A stretch of 64,000 nt of DNA. Origin: Flavobacteriales bacterium. Lineage in GTDB: Bacteria > Bacteroidota > Bacteroidia > CAIKAF01. This document shows positions 18,101-26,470 of the stretch, one piece after another; the first letter of the stretch is position 1, and each line of letters opens with the position of its first letter. Both the position numbers and the translations under genes were made by a program. The notes under the pieces were generated by a model. It saw only the letters and a program-made list of their open reading frames with translations. It did not search any database and had not been told where the DNA came from. Location of the stretch: the NCBI GenBank assembly GCA_025451235.1, contig JANWKT010000001.1:234058-298057 (forward strand). Direction: 5' to 3'.

Positions 18101-18443
18101 AGCTATCTGCTACAGGTACTACAAATTCTTTCCGGAGTAAAACAGAATCGTTATAAGGTGTATTCCATATATGTTGCACACCCGCAATGTCATTTACGGC
18201 AGGAATTCCCCAGCTACCGGCAACGGCATTCGGCCAGCCTGCTGCATTATAGGTATTGAGCATCCATGCGTTGCTTCCTCCTACGGATATAAAACCACCG
18301 TTGGGAGTAGCAGACAATGCTTTCCAAGTAAAATCGGTATTGAAAGTCAGGTTCACATTTACCTGTGAAAAAACAGAGGCAGAGCTACAAAGGCCTAAAA
18401 AGGCGCTTAAAGCCAGGAAAATACGTTGATTTTTTTTTTCCAT
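15153..18443 (-). CDS. large T9SS type B surface protein with Ig-like/PKD repeats
   Basis: A 1096-aa paralogue of the neighbouring 12618 gene. After a signal peptide (about 1-26) come the same galactose-binding-like and FN3-like domains (to ~280). A cysteine-containing series of Ig-like modules then follows (GPVCEGGTINL...YSWIGPNGF type), interrupted at about 420-560 by a carbohydrate-binding-like jelly roll segment. Two PKD-like domains occupy ~840-1000. The C-terminal ~90 residues (IPNSFTPNEDEMNQIF, IFDRWGEEIY) are a type B sorting domain of the class used by SprB-like adhesins. First gene of a two-gene unit. Predicted to be attached to the cell surface. Confidence 0.85.
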   Translation of the reverse strand: MEKKNQRIFLALSAFLGLCSSASVFSQVNVNLTFNTDFTWKALSATPNGGFISVGGSNAWMLNTYNAAGWPNAVAGSWGIPAVNDIAGVQHIWNTPYNDSVLLRKEFVVPVADSYTGNIQSQVDNQYSLFFNGVLLGAGSYNPSPPANYNIAPSLQGCVNNVVAMEARNWSGPYGAKMAISITAINVLNPPVANPATNVTCNSFTANWDTVATADLYLLDVSTDPLFATFYSVYQDFNVGNVTSYNLTSLPGPGPYYYRLRAQRTNGAGLRISCYSNVITVNFVPNPVSAGNDGYICPGSATVLNGVGAGTPSWSPPAGLSQTNVLNPSANPLVTTTYTLTLTTAAGCAGTDSVTVTVANLPALSLSNDTSICAGACTNLNVAGGDYFIWSPYPGMVDSSLTTQAVCPIVTTTYTVTSYSVGPNLIVNGNFTAGNTGFSSSYTYAFPNTTQGEYYVGTNPQLWNGSVSPCGDHTSGVGNMMMVNGSPAPNTNVWCQTVNVSPNTDYLFSTWVTPVYAVNLPTLQFSINGSPLSTPFTPNGPNCNWEEFFTTWNAGVNTTANICIVNQNTNINGNDFGLDDISFSPVCTQTGMVDVTVVPLPVPAVNNTGPYCAGDLIQLNSPSGSATDDWTGPAGYTANDVQNPSIPNATIAMDGIYTVTVTDAIGCFGTATTTVVVNALPVPIIANDGPVCEGGTINLTSGGGNTYSWIGPNGFNDPVNQNPVLNNMIPLQSGMYTVTVTDINNCSVTATTNVLVNSLPAVNANINSPVCEGLSFTLTGTGAVNYDWTGPNGFTVINDPAPQVNNSTMQDAGTYTVTGTDGNGCSATATVIAVVNPSPVAGFTSDLTSGCTPLCVNFTDNSNITGSTIVSWTWTLESQNPMSGPNTSVCFNDPGSYDVSLTVASAEGCTSTLAIPNMINAVATPVADFTYAPQAISETDPQVSFTNTSFAATIYSWDLGDGGTSSSMNVQHTYTDTGTYCVTLLASNAIGCSDTVTHCLIVHPFFTLYIPNSFTPNEDEMNQIFRVYGNGIKTIHVSIFDRWGEEIYAYSDIKGGWGGLTTSGAFCPQATYVYKVDVVDVFNKEHGYIGMVNLIR

Positions 18444-18554
18444 AGGTGTCTTGAGCTGCTGGTACTTTAAGTAAGTTGTATAAACTTAGGTAAATAGTTG
18501 CATTGGATCGTAACTAAACGTGCAGTGATTAGTGGCCGAGCATACATTTTTATT

Positions 18555-18562
18555 TAATTTTG
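18555..18562 (+). promoter_or_regulatory. -7 promoter element before the methyltransferase gene
   Basis: TAATTTTG fits TAnnTTTG and ends 20 nt before the ATG at 18583. No clear -33 motif. Confidence 0.4.
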
Positions 18563-18582
18563 CCTTTCATTGATTAAACGAT

Positions 18583-19347
18583 ATGGGATTATACGACTCA
18601 GCGGAACGGGTTTCACTTGAAGTTCAGAATAATTATTTGTTTCAGCGCAGCATTAAGGCCTATTACGAAGCTGCTCAGCTCATTTCAGGAAAAGTACTCG
18701 AAATTGGTACCGGAAGTGGTTATGGAGTTGAAATGATCTCAGGGGTTGCTGCTGAGTTCGTTACGGTTGATAAGTTCGATACCAAGCTTGATTTCAGTAA
18801 ATACCCCAATGTAAAATTCCTTCAGCAGAATGTTCCACCCCTGGGTTTTGAAGATAATACCTTTGACTCGGCCATTACATTCCAGGTAGTAGAGCATATT
18901 AAAGATGACCATTCCTTTATCCGTGAAATACACCGGGTATTAAAACCTGGAGGAAGACTGGTGATCACTACACCCAACAGGAAAATGTCTATCACCCGCA
19001 ATCCCTGGCATATTAGGGAATATACCGTAGAGCAATTCCGACAGCTATTGGCAAAATATTTTTCGAAAGTGGAGGCCAAAGGAGTTTATGGGAATGAAAA
19101 ATCTGACTTGTACTACGAAAACAATAAGAAAAGTGTTCAGAAGGTCCTTCAATGGGATATACTAAAAATGAATCGCTGGCTTCCACGTCAACTTCTACAG
19201 GTTCCATATGATATTATGAACAAGAGGAACCGCAAAAAGCTCATGAACCAGGACACTGATCTGGCTAATTCATTTACGCACAATGATTTTTTCGTGAAGG
19301 AAGCAGATGATAAATGCTTTGACCTTTTCTTTATTGCCACCAAGTAA
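18583..19347 (+). CDS. class I SAM-dependent methyltransferase
   Basis: A 254-aa cytoplasmic methyltransferase (Methyltransf_11/25 type). Motif I is VLEIGTGSGYG (residues 38-48), motif II is around AEFVTVD, and the post-motif region has ITFQVVEHI and LKPGGRLVITTPN. The C-terminal ~90 residues are specific to this protein. The substrate cannot be told from sequence. Its TAA overlaps the ATG of the truncated hemoglobin gene by one base, so the two are translationally coupled. It is not in a quinone, lipid or rRNA-modification context that would give a substrate. Confidence 0.85.
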   Translation: MGLYDSAERVSLEVQNNYLFQRSIKAYYEAAQLISGKVLEIGTGSGYGVEMISGVAAEFVTVDKFDTKLDFSKYPNVKFLQQNVPPLGFEDNTFDSAITFQVVEHIKDDHSFIREIHRVLKPGGRLVITTPNRKMSITRNPWHIREYTVEQFRQLLAKYFSKVEAKGVYGNEKSDLYYENNKKSVQKVLQWDILKMNRWLPRQLLQVPYDIMNKRNRKKLMNQDTDLANSFTHNDFFVKEADDKCFDLFFIATK

Positions 19348-19721
19348 TGCAGGCCAAGCACGACATACTGAACATGGATGATATCCGCCTTCTGGTAAAT
19401 ACTTTTTACGAGCAGGCACAGAAGGACGAATTATTGGGCCCGGTCTTCAATTCCAAAATAACCGATTGGACTAGGCATTTGAATATTATGTATACCTTTT
19501 GGGAAACCGTTATCCTGGATGCCTACAGCTATAAAGGGACCCCTTATAATAAACATGCTGAGTTACCTCTGAACAAGGCACATTTCGATCGATGGGTGGA
19601 ACTTTTCGGCTCGGTGGTAAATGACCTATTCGAAGGACCCAATGCTACAAATGCCAAGCAAAGGGCCTCACAGTTCGGCATTGTGTTCTGGAGTAAAATG
19701 GAGTATAATAGAAAAGGTTAA
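19347..19721 (+). CDS. group III truncated hemoglobin
   Basis: A 124-aa 2-on-2 globin. Group III features are visible: FYEQAQKDELLGPVF, a conserved Trp in MYTFWETV, and the proximal heme ligand His79 in AHFDRW. Group III globins bind O2 or NO and are proposed to act in respiration under low oxygen or NO detoxification. The start codon overlaps the methyltransferase stop (TAATG), so expression is probably coupled. The MsrB gene converges from the other side, which may hint at a shared oxidative-stress context, but that link is only positional. Confidence 0.9.
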   Translation: MQAKHDILNMDDIRLLVNTFYEQAQKDELLGPVFNSKITDWTRHLNIMYTFWETVILDAYSYKGTPYNKHAELPLNKAHFDRWVELFGSVVNDLFEGPNATNAKQRASQFGIVFWSKMEYNRKG

Positions 19722-19738
19722 TATTTAGGGAACTCAAG

Positions 19739-20245
19739 CTATTTCCCGTCTTTCTTATCCAGGTCGATCGATACTGAATTGATACAATACCTAAGACCGG
19801 TAGGTTGGCCAGGAGCGTCGTCGAATACATGACCCAGGTGGCCACCGCATTTACCACAAACCACCTCAATCCTCACCATTCCATGGCTCATATCCTTGTT
19901 TTCCTTCACCGCATCTTTGGTAATGGGTTCATAGAAACTAGGCCATCCGCAACCGGCATCAAATTTTGTCTCAGATTTGAACAAAGGATTGTGGCAACCG
20001 GCGCAACAATAAATCCCTTCGGTGTTTTCATAATAATATTTGCCGGAAAAGGGTTTTTCAGTCCCCTTCAACCTTAATACCTGGTATTGCTCATTGTTTA
20101 ATTGAGCTTTCCACTCTTCTTCTGTCTTTTGCACTTCAAATTTACTCATAGTATCTTTTTTTACCTCAGTAGTTGTTCCTTTCTGTCCGCATGCATTGAG
20201 TCCAAGCGACAGCAACAAAATTAAAAATGGAATTGATTTCATCAT
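19739..20245 (-). CDS. msrB: peptide-methionine (R)-S-oxide reductase, lipoprotein form
   Basis: Reduces methionine-R-sulfoxide in proteins. The 168-aa protein has a lipoprotein signal ending in LNAC (about residue 19), so it is predicted to act in the periplasm or at the outer membrane. The MsrB domain (about 45-160) shows both zinc-binding CxxC pairs (CAGC; CGKC), CGWPSF, and the catalytic cysteine in RYCINSVS. The lipoprotein location would suit repair of exported proteins. It needs a periplasmic reductant that is not encoded nearby. Two ATG codons at the start are equivalent. Confidence 0.93.
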   Translation of the reverse strand: MMKSIPFLILLLSLGLNACGQKGTTTEVKKDTMSKFEVQKTEEEWKAQLNNEQYQVLRLKGTEKPFSGKYYYENTEGIYCCAGCHNPLFKSETKFDAGCGWPSFYEPITKDAVKENKDMSHGMVRIEVVCGKCGGHLGHVFDDAPGQPTGLRYCINSVSIDLDKKDGK

Positions 20246-20342
20246 AAATAAGGATTTAAAAGTAATAAAACTATTTACGTGGATTTTGATTGCTTAGATT
20301 TAAATAATTTAAGGGTTTTATTACTTTTAAGCCTTGTTAAGA

Positions 20343-20434
20343 TTTGACAGGGTTTGAAGTTTGACAAGGTTTGAGGTGGCTAGCACCGTAATAACCTCCA
20401 ACATCGTAGCATCAAACCTTTCAAACCTCAAACC
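20343..20434. repeat. tandem 17-bp repeat facing an inverted copy
   Basis: TTTGACAGGGTTTGAAG (20343-20359) and TTTGACAAGGTTTGAGG (20360-20376) are adjacent direct repeats with two differences. The segment 20411-20434 (TCAAACCTTTCAAACCTC core) is complementary to them, giving a large hairpin with a ~34-nt loop just before the gene at 20443. Confidence 0.65.
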
Positions 20435-20442
20435 AGGAGAAC

Positions 20443-22335
20443 ATGAATTCTACACTGCAAAAATATATCCCACTGATCACCTCCCTGGTAACCCTGGTCG
20501 TCTATTTTATTACCATGAGCCGGGGTGTTATGCCCATTGATGCGGGTGAGCTGGCAGCATCTCAGTATACCCTGGGAGTCTCCCATCCTTCAGGCTACCC
20601 CTTGTTTAATCTCATAGGTTTTCTTTGGTCGAAATTGCCGTTAGGTTCTGTTATTTTCAGGCTCAACCTTCTTTGCGCTATTTGGGTAGCATTCGCTAAT
20701 TTTTTCATGGTCAAAACGGCTTTTATTGTTTTAAAGAATAGTTTTATTATCCAGCAGCCTGCAAAAAAGCAAGGAGCAAAAACCAATTCTACTACCACCC
20801 CATCGGTACCTTCTGTTTTTTTACAGCTGATGGCTTCGGTATCTGGCATATTGATCCTGGCATTTTGCACTACCTGGTGGATCCAATCCGCCGGAGTGGA
20901 AGTATACTCCTTACAAATGGCCTTGCTGGCTGTTTTCTTTTTTGTTTTTATCAAAACGTACTTTAAGTCTGCTCCATCCTACAAGGACTGGTTGATCTCC
21001 GGGCTTTTTCTGGGTCTATGTTTTACTAACCACCTCACCGCTGTCCTTGTTTTACCTGGAGTAGTGGTATTGTATTTTATAAAAATGAAATTCACCAAGC
21101 AGGCTTTCCTATCGGGTCTTGTATTAACTGCCGCAGGGGCCGTCGTGTTTTTCGCCTTGTATGGATTTATGATGTACAGAGCTGGAGCTTCACCCAAGGT
21201 GAACTGGGGAAACCCGGAGAACATGGAATACCTGAAAAGGCATGTGAGTGGCTGGCAATTTGGCGTTTTTATGGAAAAAGATCCCAACAAAACAAATAGC
21301 AACATTGCCCTTTTCTTCAAAACCTTCACCAATGAATCAGCCATCCTCGGACTTTTGCTTTTTCTTGCAGGAATGGTGTATGCTTTTATGAAGAACAATA
21401 AAATGGCCATCTTCTGGATATTGAACTTGGTTGCTTCCCTATTCTATATATCCAAGTACAATATCCACGATATTGGAAACTATTTCCTACTTGGTTATAT
21501 GTCGGCTGCTATATTTATAGTATTTGGATTATATTGGATATTGAGTAGCATGAAGCAAGTGCGGTCATTGGCATTTGTAGTGTTGGCCCTGCCCTTGTTG
21601 CCGCTTATCCTCAACTGGAATACGGCCAATCAAAGTAAGCGACATTATATTGATGAATATTCCATTGCGGCTTTAAATTCGGTTGACCGAAATGCCATTA
21701 TTTTAAGTCGTGAATGGGATGTTTTTGTTAGTCCGGCTTATTATTATCACCTGGTCGAAAAAATGCGGCCTGATGTATTGATATTGGATAAAGAACTGCT
21801 CAGGCGTTCCTGGTATTACAACCAAATCAAAGCCTGGGATCCCAACTTTGCGGCTAAGATCGAAAAACAGGCCAATGAATTTAAAGAGGTGGTACTTCCT
21901 TTTGAAAGAGAACAAACCAAAGATGGGAGTAAGATCCAACCAAAATTCGAAGCCTATATCACAGCCATCCTGAGTGAATATACAAATCGTCCAGTATATG
22001 TATCATCATTTGTGTTGGATGCAGATATCGCCAGCGGAGGTGATGTTAAACTACCGCCCGGAACCTTCCTGATCCCTGAAGCCTATTTCTTCCGGGTATC
22101 CGCTATTGATACCAGTAATTACCACCCCTTGCCTCGTCCACTTGAATACAATGTAAATTTTAGCCATAGTGAAGAAGATAAAAAATACGAAAGCATGATC
22201 CTCAATTTCTCCATGAATGTATTGAGCTCAAGAGTGGGCTATGAAATGGGATTTGGCAGAAAAGCCGAGGCCAGGAAAATCATGGAGATCATACAGGGGA
22301 TCGATCCAAGCATACCTATGCCAGAGGGATTATAA
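20443..22335 (+). CDS. DUF2723 family (TMEM260-like) membrane glycosyltransferase, short form
   Basis: A 630-aa polytopic protein with about ten membrane segments in residues 10-400 and a soluble C-terminal region. The first loop has PIDAGELAAS and LGVSHPSGYPLF, matching the DCGE/GHPPGAPL signature of the longer relative at 9220. This form lacks the TPR tail. Likely a lipid-linked sugar-dependent glycosyltransferase acting at the periplasmic face of the inner membrane; acceptor unknown. The upstream region is a large inverted repeat (20343-20434) that ends 8 bp before the start codon and could affect expression. Confidence 0.8.
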   Translation: MNSTLQKYIPLITSLVTLVVYFITMSRGVMPIDAGELAASQYTLGVSHPSGYPLFNLIGFLWSKLPLGSVIFRLNLLCAIWVAFANFFMVKTAFIVLKNSFIIQQPAKKQGAKTNSTTTPSVPSVFLQLMASVSGILILAFCTTWWIQSAGVEVYSLQMALLAVFFFVFIKTYFKSAPSYKDWLISGLFLGLCFTNHLTAVLVLPGVVVLYFIKMKFTKQAFLSGLVLTAAGAVVFFALYGFMMYRAGASPKVNWGNPENMEYLKRHVSGWQFGVFMEKDPNKTNSNIALFFKTFTNESAILGLLLFLAGMVYAFMKNNKMAIFWILNLVASLFYISKYNIHDIGNYFLLGYMSAAIFIVFGLYWILSSMKQVRSLAFVVLALPLLPLILNWNTANQSKRHYIDEYSIAALNSVDRNAIILSREWDVFVSPAYYYHLVEKMRPDVLILDKELLRRSWYYNQIKAWDPNFAAKIEKQANEFKEVVLPFEREQTKDGSKIQPKFEAYITAILSEYTNRPVYVSSFVLDADIASGGDVKLPPGTFLIPEAYFFRVSAIDTSNYHPLPRPLEYNVNFSHSEEDKKYESMILNFSMNVLSSRVGYEMGFGRKAEARKIMEIIQGIDPSIPMPEGL

Positions 22336-22366
22336 CTTCAAGTAATGGGGACACCTAAGGTCTTGA

Positions 22367-23077
22367 CTAAGCCAATACTTTTTGTAGGATAGATTCAAAT
22401 AATTTTTTGCCATCCGTATTCTTTAAATTCTCGTCAGCTGCTCTTTCAGGATGGGGCATCATGCCAAATACATTACGGTTTGAATTGGTAATACCTGCAA
22501 TATTCATGGTAGATCCATTGGGATTAAAATCGGGTGTTGGATTGGATTCAGGTGTAATATTTCCTTGGGCATCACAATATTTGAAGAGGATCTGGTCATG
22601 ATCAACAATGGACTGAAGTGTTTTTTCGTCTGCAAAATACCTACCTTCTCCATGTGCAATTGGAATTTTGATCACATCACCCTTCTGATATGCCGAGGTA
22701 ACCAAGCTATTGGTAGTTTGTACCTGTAAATAAACATTTTTACAGTTGAATTTCTGGTGATCATTGTGCAACAAAGCTCCTGGCAGAAGGCCAGATTCAG
22801 TTAAGATCTGAAATCCATTACAAATACCCATGACGTACCCTCCTTTACCTGCAAACGTGATCACTTCCTGCATAATGGGCGAAAAACGTGCAATAGCACC
22901 TGAACGTAAGTAATCTCCGTATGAAAACCCACCGGGTAAAACAATAAAATCACAGCCCTGAAGGTCATGATCCTTATGCCAAAGATTCGCAACCTGGCAG
23001 CCCATTACATTCTTTAAAACATAGATCATATCCTGGTCGCAATTCGATCCGGGAAAAGTAATAACACCAAATTTCAT
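22367..23077 (-). CDS. purQ: phosphoribosylformylglycinamidine synthase subunit PurQ
   Basis: Glutaminase subunit of the fourth step of de novo purine synthesis: it releases ammonia from glutamine for the FGAM synthase PurL. The 236-aa length is that of the separate small PurQ, which implies separate PurL and PurS elsewhere. The class I amidotransferase triad is visible: Cys86 in GICNGFQ and His209/Glu211 in PHPERA. The N-terminus KFGVITFPGSNCD is typical. It has no purine neighbours here. Assignment is firm. Confidence 0.95.
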   Translation of the reverse strand: MKFGVITFPGSNCDQDMIYVLKNVMGCQVANLWHKDHDLQGCDFIVLPGGFSYGDYLRSGAIARFSPIMQEVITFAGKGGYVMGICNGFQILTESGLLPGALLHNDHQKFNCKNVYLQVQTTNSLVTSAYQKGDVIKIPIAHGEGRYFADEKTLQSIVDHDQILFKYCDAQGNITPESNPTPDFNPNGSTMNIAGITNSNRNVFGMMPHPERAADENLKNTDGKKLFESILQKVLA

Positions 23078-23154
23078 GTGATAGAATTAGGCAACAAAAA
23101 TACGTCTAAAGCCTCATATTACCTAAACAAGTTAATCTATGTTTTCCACAGCAA

Positions 23155-24138
23155 TTAATAGAACTGGATCTGTAACACAGCAATGGTAATAAACAAAAGC
23201 AGGGTAAAAATATCTGCTATCCATTGTTTTTTCAACGTAAGAAAATAAAAGGATAAGTAAACACCCATAGGTATGGCCAGCAAAACCACTTGTTGCTTAT
23301 GCATTTCCTTAAAAAACAAGGGAACAATACACGAAATAACAAAAAACAAGGTAAAAACATTATAAATCTTCCGTTGCATCACCTTTAAGGTAAAACGGGT
23401 GGTAATATACCGGAACAGGCTTAAACCCAACAATATGATGATGATCCCATACAAGAATAATTCGCTTAAGTGAAAAGGGAAGCTTTGAGGTATTAAATGG
23501 ACCAGTTTTACAAACTGGTTTTCCCAATAATCGGGTAAACGATCAAACCAAAAATAATAGCTAAGTACGTAGATATAGGGTATCAGGTAGCCGATCAATG
23601 AAGCAAGGGCGCTCCTGAAAGTAAGGAGACCCAACATTCCAATAGCAATGAGCACAAAAGGAAAATAGAACAGTGCCTGTAAATAGAATAAAGATCCCAA
23701 TGAAAACAGAATGGAAATATTGAATACGGTACGCAAAGGGCGCTTGTCGGCGGGAGCTGTCATTAGAATATAAACAGCAGGAACAATAAAAGATGCCGCA
23801 ACGATCCCTGAATTAAAAAGCAAATTTCCGGGAAGCATGCAAGCGATCAGCAAATAAAAAAAGGCAGGTAAATAGGTGGTTTTACCCAACAGGTTCAATT
23901 GTATCACCAGGTAATTATATATCATTGCCTGGGTAAAGATCAATGCAAAACTTAATGAAAGATTAAGCCATTTAATATGGGCCCAGGATTCGAACAATGA
24001 ATTATATAAGATAGTATCTTCGGTATTATAGCTGAGTGGGACTGCATGCATGGCAGGATTTAAAAAAACCAATACCTGGAATATGAGTAAGAAAACAATT
24101 CCAGAAATTTGATTCGTCTTAAAAAGATTGATGATCAT
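23155..24138 (-). CDS. polytopic membrane protein, possibly DUF6427
   Basis: A 327-aa inner-membrane protein with about ten hydrophobic segments and no soluble domain. The start at 24138 (MIINLFKTNQ) is chosen because it begins the usual 'M(I)xxLFK' N-terminus of this Bacteroidota group; an earlier in-frame ATG adds 21 residues. It resembles DUF6427 proteins that I know only as conserved membrane proteins; this is a tentative match. The function is unknown. It diverges from the gene at 24244 and follows purQ on the same strand by 77 bp in reverse order. Confidence 0.65.
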   Translation of the reverse strand: MIINLFKTNQISGIVFLLIFQVLVFLNPAMHAVPLSYNTEDTILYNSLFESWAHIKWLNLSLSFALIFTQAMIYNYLVIQLNLLGKTTYLPAFFYLLIACMLPGNLLFNSGIVAASFIVPAVYILMTAPADKRPLRTVFNISILFSLGSLFYLQALFYFPFVLIAIGMLGLLTFRSALASLIGYLIPYIYVLSYYFWFDRLPDYWENQFVKLVHLIPQSFPFHLSELFLYGIIIILLGLSLFRYITTRFTLKVMQRKIYNVFTLFFVISCIVPLFFKEMHKQQVVLLAIPMGVYLSFYFLTLKKQWIADIFTLLLFITIAVLQIQFY

Positions 24139-24243
24139 TCTGATAATACCCCCCTGCAAATAGAGTAAAAATGAATGAATTAATAAAGCACTTGGCATCA
24201 AATAAGGAAAAAAATGTATTTTAGCATGATAATTACCTGATCG

Positions 24244-25383
24244 ATGCCATTTGTTTTATCCACAGTAACTGCAGTTGATAGTTCGCCAATTACCCATCCT
24301 ACCAGTGAAAACCTGTTGATGCTGATCATTATTACCGGCGGTTTGCTGTTTATATGTCTGGTTTTGCTCATCATTGTTGTGCTTAGGTCCAAGGCGAGAA
24401 GGAGAAGGTCCACCTCCGTTCAAGCCCCAGCGATTACCGAAGCTCCTCAAAAGCAAGAAGTGAAGAAAACCGAAGAAGTGGTAAAACCTGTGGTGAAGGA
24501 GGTAGTTCCGGAGAAAAAGCCAGAACCTAAAAAAGAGGTGGTGGAGGTTATATTGAAAAAAGACCCGGTCGTTGAAGAGAAAAAAGTGCTAGTAACACCT
24601 GTTGTACCGGAACCCAAAAAAGAAGTACCGGTGGTGAAGGAAGTACCAGTGCTGAAAGAAGAGAAGAAGGAGCCTGTAGTTGAAACCAAGAAACCGGACG
24701 AGGTGATCATTAAAACCGAAGAGAAAAAGGAGGAGAAAAAACCTGAAGTAACCCCGGTCGTTAATAAATCAGCAGAAGAACTCAAAAAAGAGTTCCGCAA
24801 AGCGCTGGAGGAAACCCATAGCAAAGAAGATAACCTGAAGATCTTGCAGGAAAGGTTGGCGGAATTATCCAAGGAGAAGACCACCAAAGTGAGTTTCACT
24901 GAAACAAAGGAAGAGCAAAAAGTAGAAGAGAAGAAGGTGGAAGAAAAGAAAGAGCCAGCTCCCCATGTGAAGCTGGTGGATCTCACCGCCCTGATCAACG
25001 AAAAATTACAGGGAACCACGGAGAAAAAACAGGAAGAAGAGAAAAAGCCGGTTACTAAAGTGGAGCCCCTGGTAACACTAACAAAAGAGGAAGAGAAGAC
25101 CAAATCCGAAGAAGAATCCCATAAGATCCTTACTCCGTTCTTAGAAAAAATGAATACCCTTCAGGAAACCAAGACCGAAGAAAAGCCTGAAACAGTTATT
25201 GCCAAGATCGAGGAAGAGATCAAAGCCATCGCTGAAAATAAGGAGGTTGATCAAGAAGTAAAAGAAACCATCTCCACCGAAAACAAGTCACAAGAAGATA
25301 CCAAGACCAAAGAAACGGTTGCCACACCTAAAGATGATGTTCCGAAAACATTTACTGAATGGTTGAATACGCTGAAGAAGTAA
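24244..25383 (+). CDS. membrane-anchored Lys/Glu/Pro/Val-rich low-complexity protein
   Basis: A 379-aa protein with one membrane segment (about residues 23-48, LLMLIIITGGLLFICLVLL) followed by a basic RSKARRRR stop-transfer and a ~325-residue tail made almost only of K, E, P, V and T (EVVKPVVKEVVPEKKPEP-like). The positive charges after the segment place the tail in the cytoplasm. The tail ends with a short ordinary segment (PKTFTEWLNTLKK), possibly a binding motif. No enzyme domain is visible. A long antisense frame exists only because of the biased composition. Could be a spacer, scaffold or TonB-like rod; not recognised. Confidence 0.65.
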   Translation: MPFVLSTVTAVDSSPITHPTSENLLMLIIITGGLLFICLVLLIIVVLRSKARRRRSTSVQAPAITEAPQKQEVKKTEEVVKPVVKEVVPEKKPEPKKEVVEVILKKDPVVEEKKVLVTPVVPEPKKEVPVVKEVPVLKEEKKEPVVETKKPDEVIIKTEEKKEEKKPEVTPVVNKSAEELKKEFRKALEETHSKEDNLKILQERLAELSKEKTTKVSFTETKEEQKVEEKKVEEKKEPAPHVKLVDLTALINEKLQGTTEKKQEEEKKPVTKVEPLVTLTKEEEKTKSEEESHKILTPFLEKMNTLQETKTEEKPETVIAKIEEEIKAIAENKEVDQEVKETISTENKSQEDTKTKETVATPKDDVPKTFTEWLNTLKK

Positions 25384-25432
25384 TTCAAAGTTCAAGATTT
25401 CAAATTCAAGATTTTGAACTTTGAATCTTGAA
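25384..25432. terminator. heptad-repeat hairpin between convergent genes
   Basis: Starting directly after the stop codon, seven 7-nt units run without gap: four forward (TTCAAAG, TTCAAGA, TTTCAAA, TTCAAGA) and three inverted (TTTTGAA, CTTTGAA, TCTTGAA). They fold into a long AT-rich stem and fill the whole gap to the radical SAM gene's stop. Probably a bidirectional terminator. Confidence 0.65.
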
Positions 25433-25434
25433 TT

Positions 25435-26451
25435 TTAGATCCAGACTTCGGTACCTTCGGTACAATTCGTACAAATGTCAATGCTTTTTCGATTGATCAA
25501 TACTTTGCTTCTGAAGTCATGATAGGCTGGACTCAACCATATATCCTGAAAGGATGAATCCTCCACACTTCCTAATTGGTAGTGGGCATCCTTATCAAAA
25601 CAACAAGGGATCACTTTCCCATCCCAGGTAACCACAGCACTGCTCCACATCCTCCAGCAATGGTTCATCAGGTTATTTTTAATGGAATAAGACCCATTTT
25701 CTTTCTTATAGCGGGTATATTTTTCATCAACCGGGAGTAAATTTTCATTTGCAAAATCGTAGATCTGGGCCGATTTGATCTTTACCTCATCCACCCCGTT
25801 TTCTTTTCCAAATTTTTTTACTTCTTCCACTTCATGCTCGTTGTGCCCGAAAACGATGAACTGCAAAACAATATGCGGGGTAGATGATTTCAGTTTTCTT
25901 TTCCATTCAACCAATTTTTTCAGCCCATCCACCACCTTTTCCAGCGACCCTCCCTTCCTGTACTGCTCATAGGTTTCCTGGGTAACCCCATCCATCGAAA
26001 CAATGATCCGGCTTAAGCCACTTTCGATGGTGGCTTTGGCCATCTCGTCGGTAAAATAATGAGCATTGGTGCTCGTCATGGTATACAATCCTTTGTCGCT
26101 GGCATACCTCACCATTTTTAAAAAATCCTTGTTCAGATAAGGTTCTCCCTGGAAGTAAAAAGTAAGCCAGATGAGTTTGTTCCTTAACTGGTTGATCACC
26201 TGCTGGAACATTTCCTGGCTCAGCATTCCTGTAGGACGTGTAAATGAACGCAATCCACTTGGACATTCACTGCAGCGCAAGTTGCAGGAAGTGGTGGGCT
26301 CAATAGACAAACCCATCGGCATGCTGCGTAAGGATACTTTTTTAGTTACCCGTGAAAAATAAAAACTAATAAAAAGGCGTAATAGATTGACCGTTTTGGA
26401 CAGGTTCAGTTTTTTTAAAAGCTGCAGTTGGTCTTTTACCACGGGGTTCAT
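25435..26451 (-). CDS. radical SAM protein with SPASM domain
   Basis: A 338-aa radical S-adenosylmethionine enzyme. The 4Fe-4S motif CxxxCxxC is Cys56, Cys60, Cys63 (TSCNLRCSEC). A C-terminal SPASM domain (about 250-335) has further cysteines for auxiliary clusters: NHCWRMW, VIPCCFD and DICTNC. SPASM enzymes modify peptides, proteins or sugars. No precursor peptide is visible beside it, and the only close neighbour in the same direction is rbfA upstream (19 bp away), probably in one transcript. Substrate unknown. Confidence 0.85.
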   Translation of the reverse strand: MNPVVKDQLQLLKKLNLSKTVNLLRLFISFYFSRVTKKVSLRSMPMGLSIEPTTSCNLRCSECPSGLRSFTRPTGMLSQEMFQQVINQLRNKLIWLTFYFQGEPYLNKDFLKMVRYASDKGLYTMTSTNAHYFTDEMAKATIESGLSRIIVSMDGVTQETYEQYRKGGSLEKVVDGLKKLVEWKRKLKSSTPHIVLQFIVFGHNEHEVEEVKKFGKENGVDEVKIKSAQIYDFANENLLPVDEKYTRYKKENGSYSIKNNLMNHCWRMWSSAVVTWDGKVIPCCFDKDAHYQLGSVEDSSFQDIWLSPAYHDFRSKVLINRKSIDICTNCTEGTEVWI

Positions 26452-26470
26452 AGGTATCTATTGCCTCCAC

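Noticed and set aside
24447..25103. 218-aa minus-strand open frame antisense to the K/E/P/V-rich gene
   Set aside because: A Ser/Thr/Phe-rich shadow of the biased composition of the plus-strand gene; no signal, domain or promoter.
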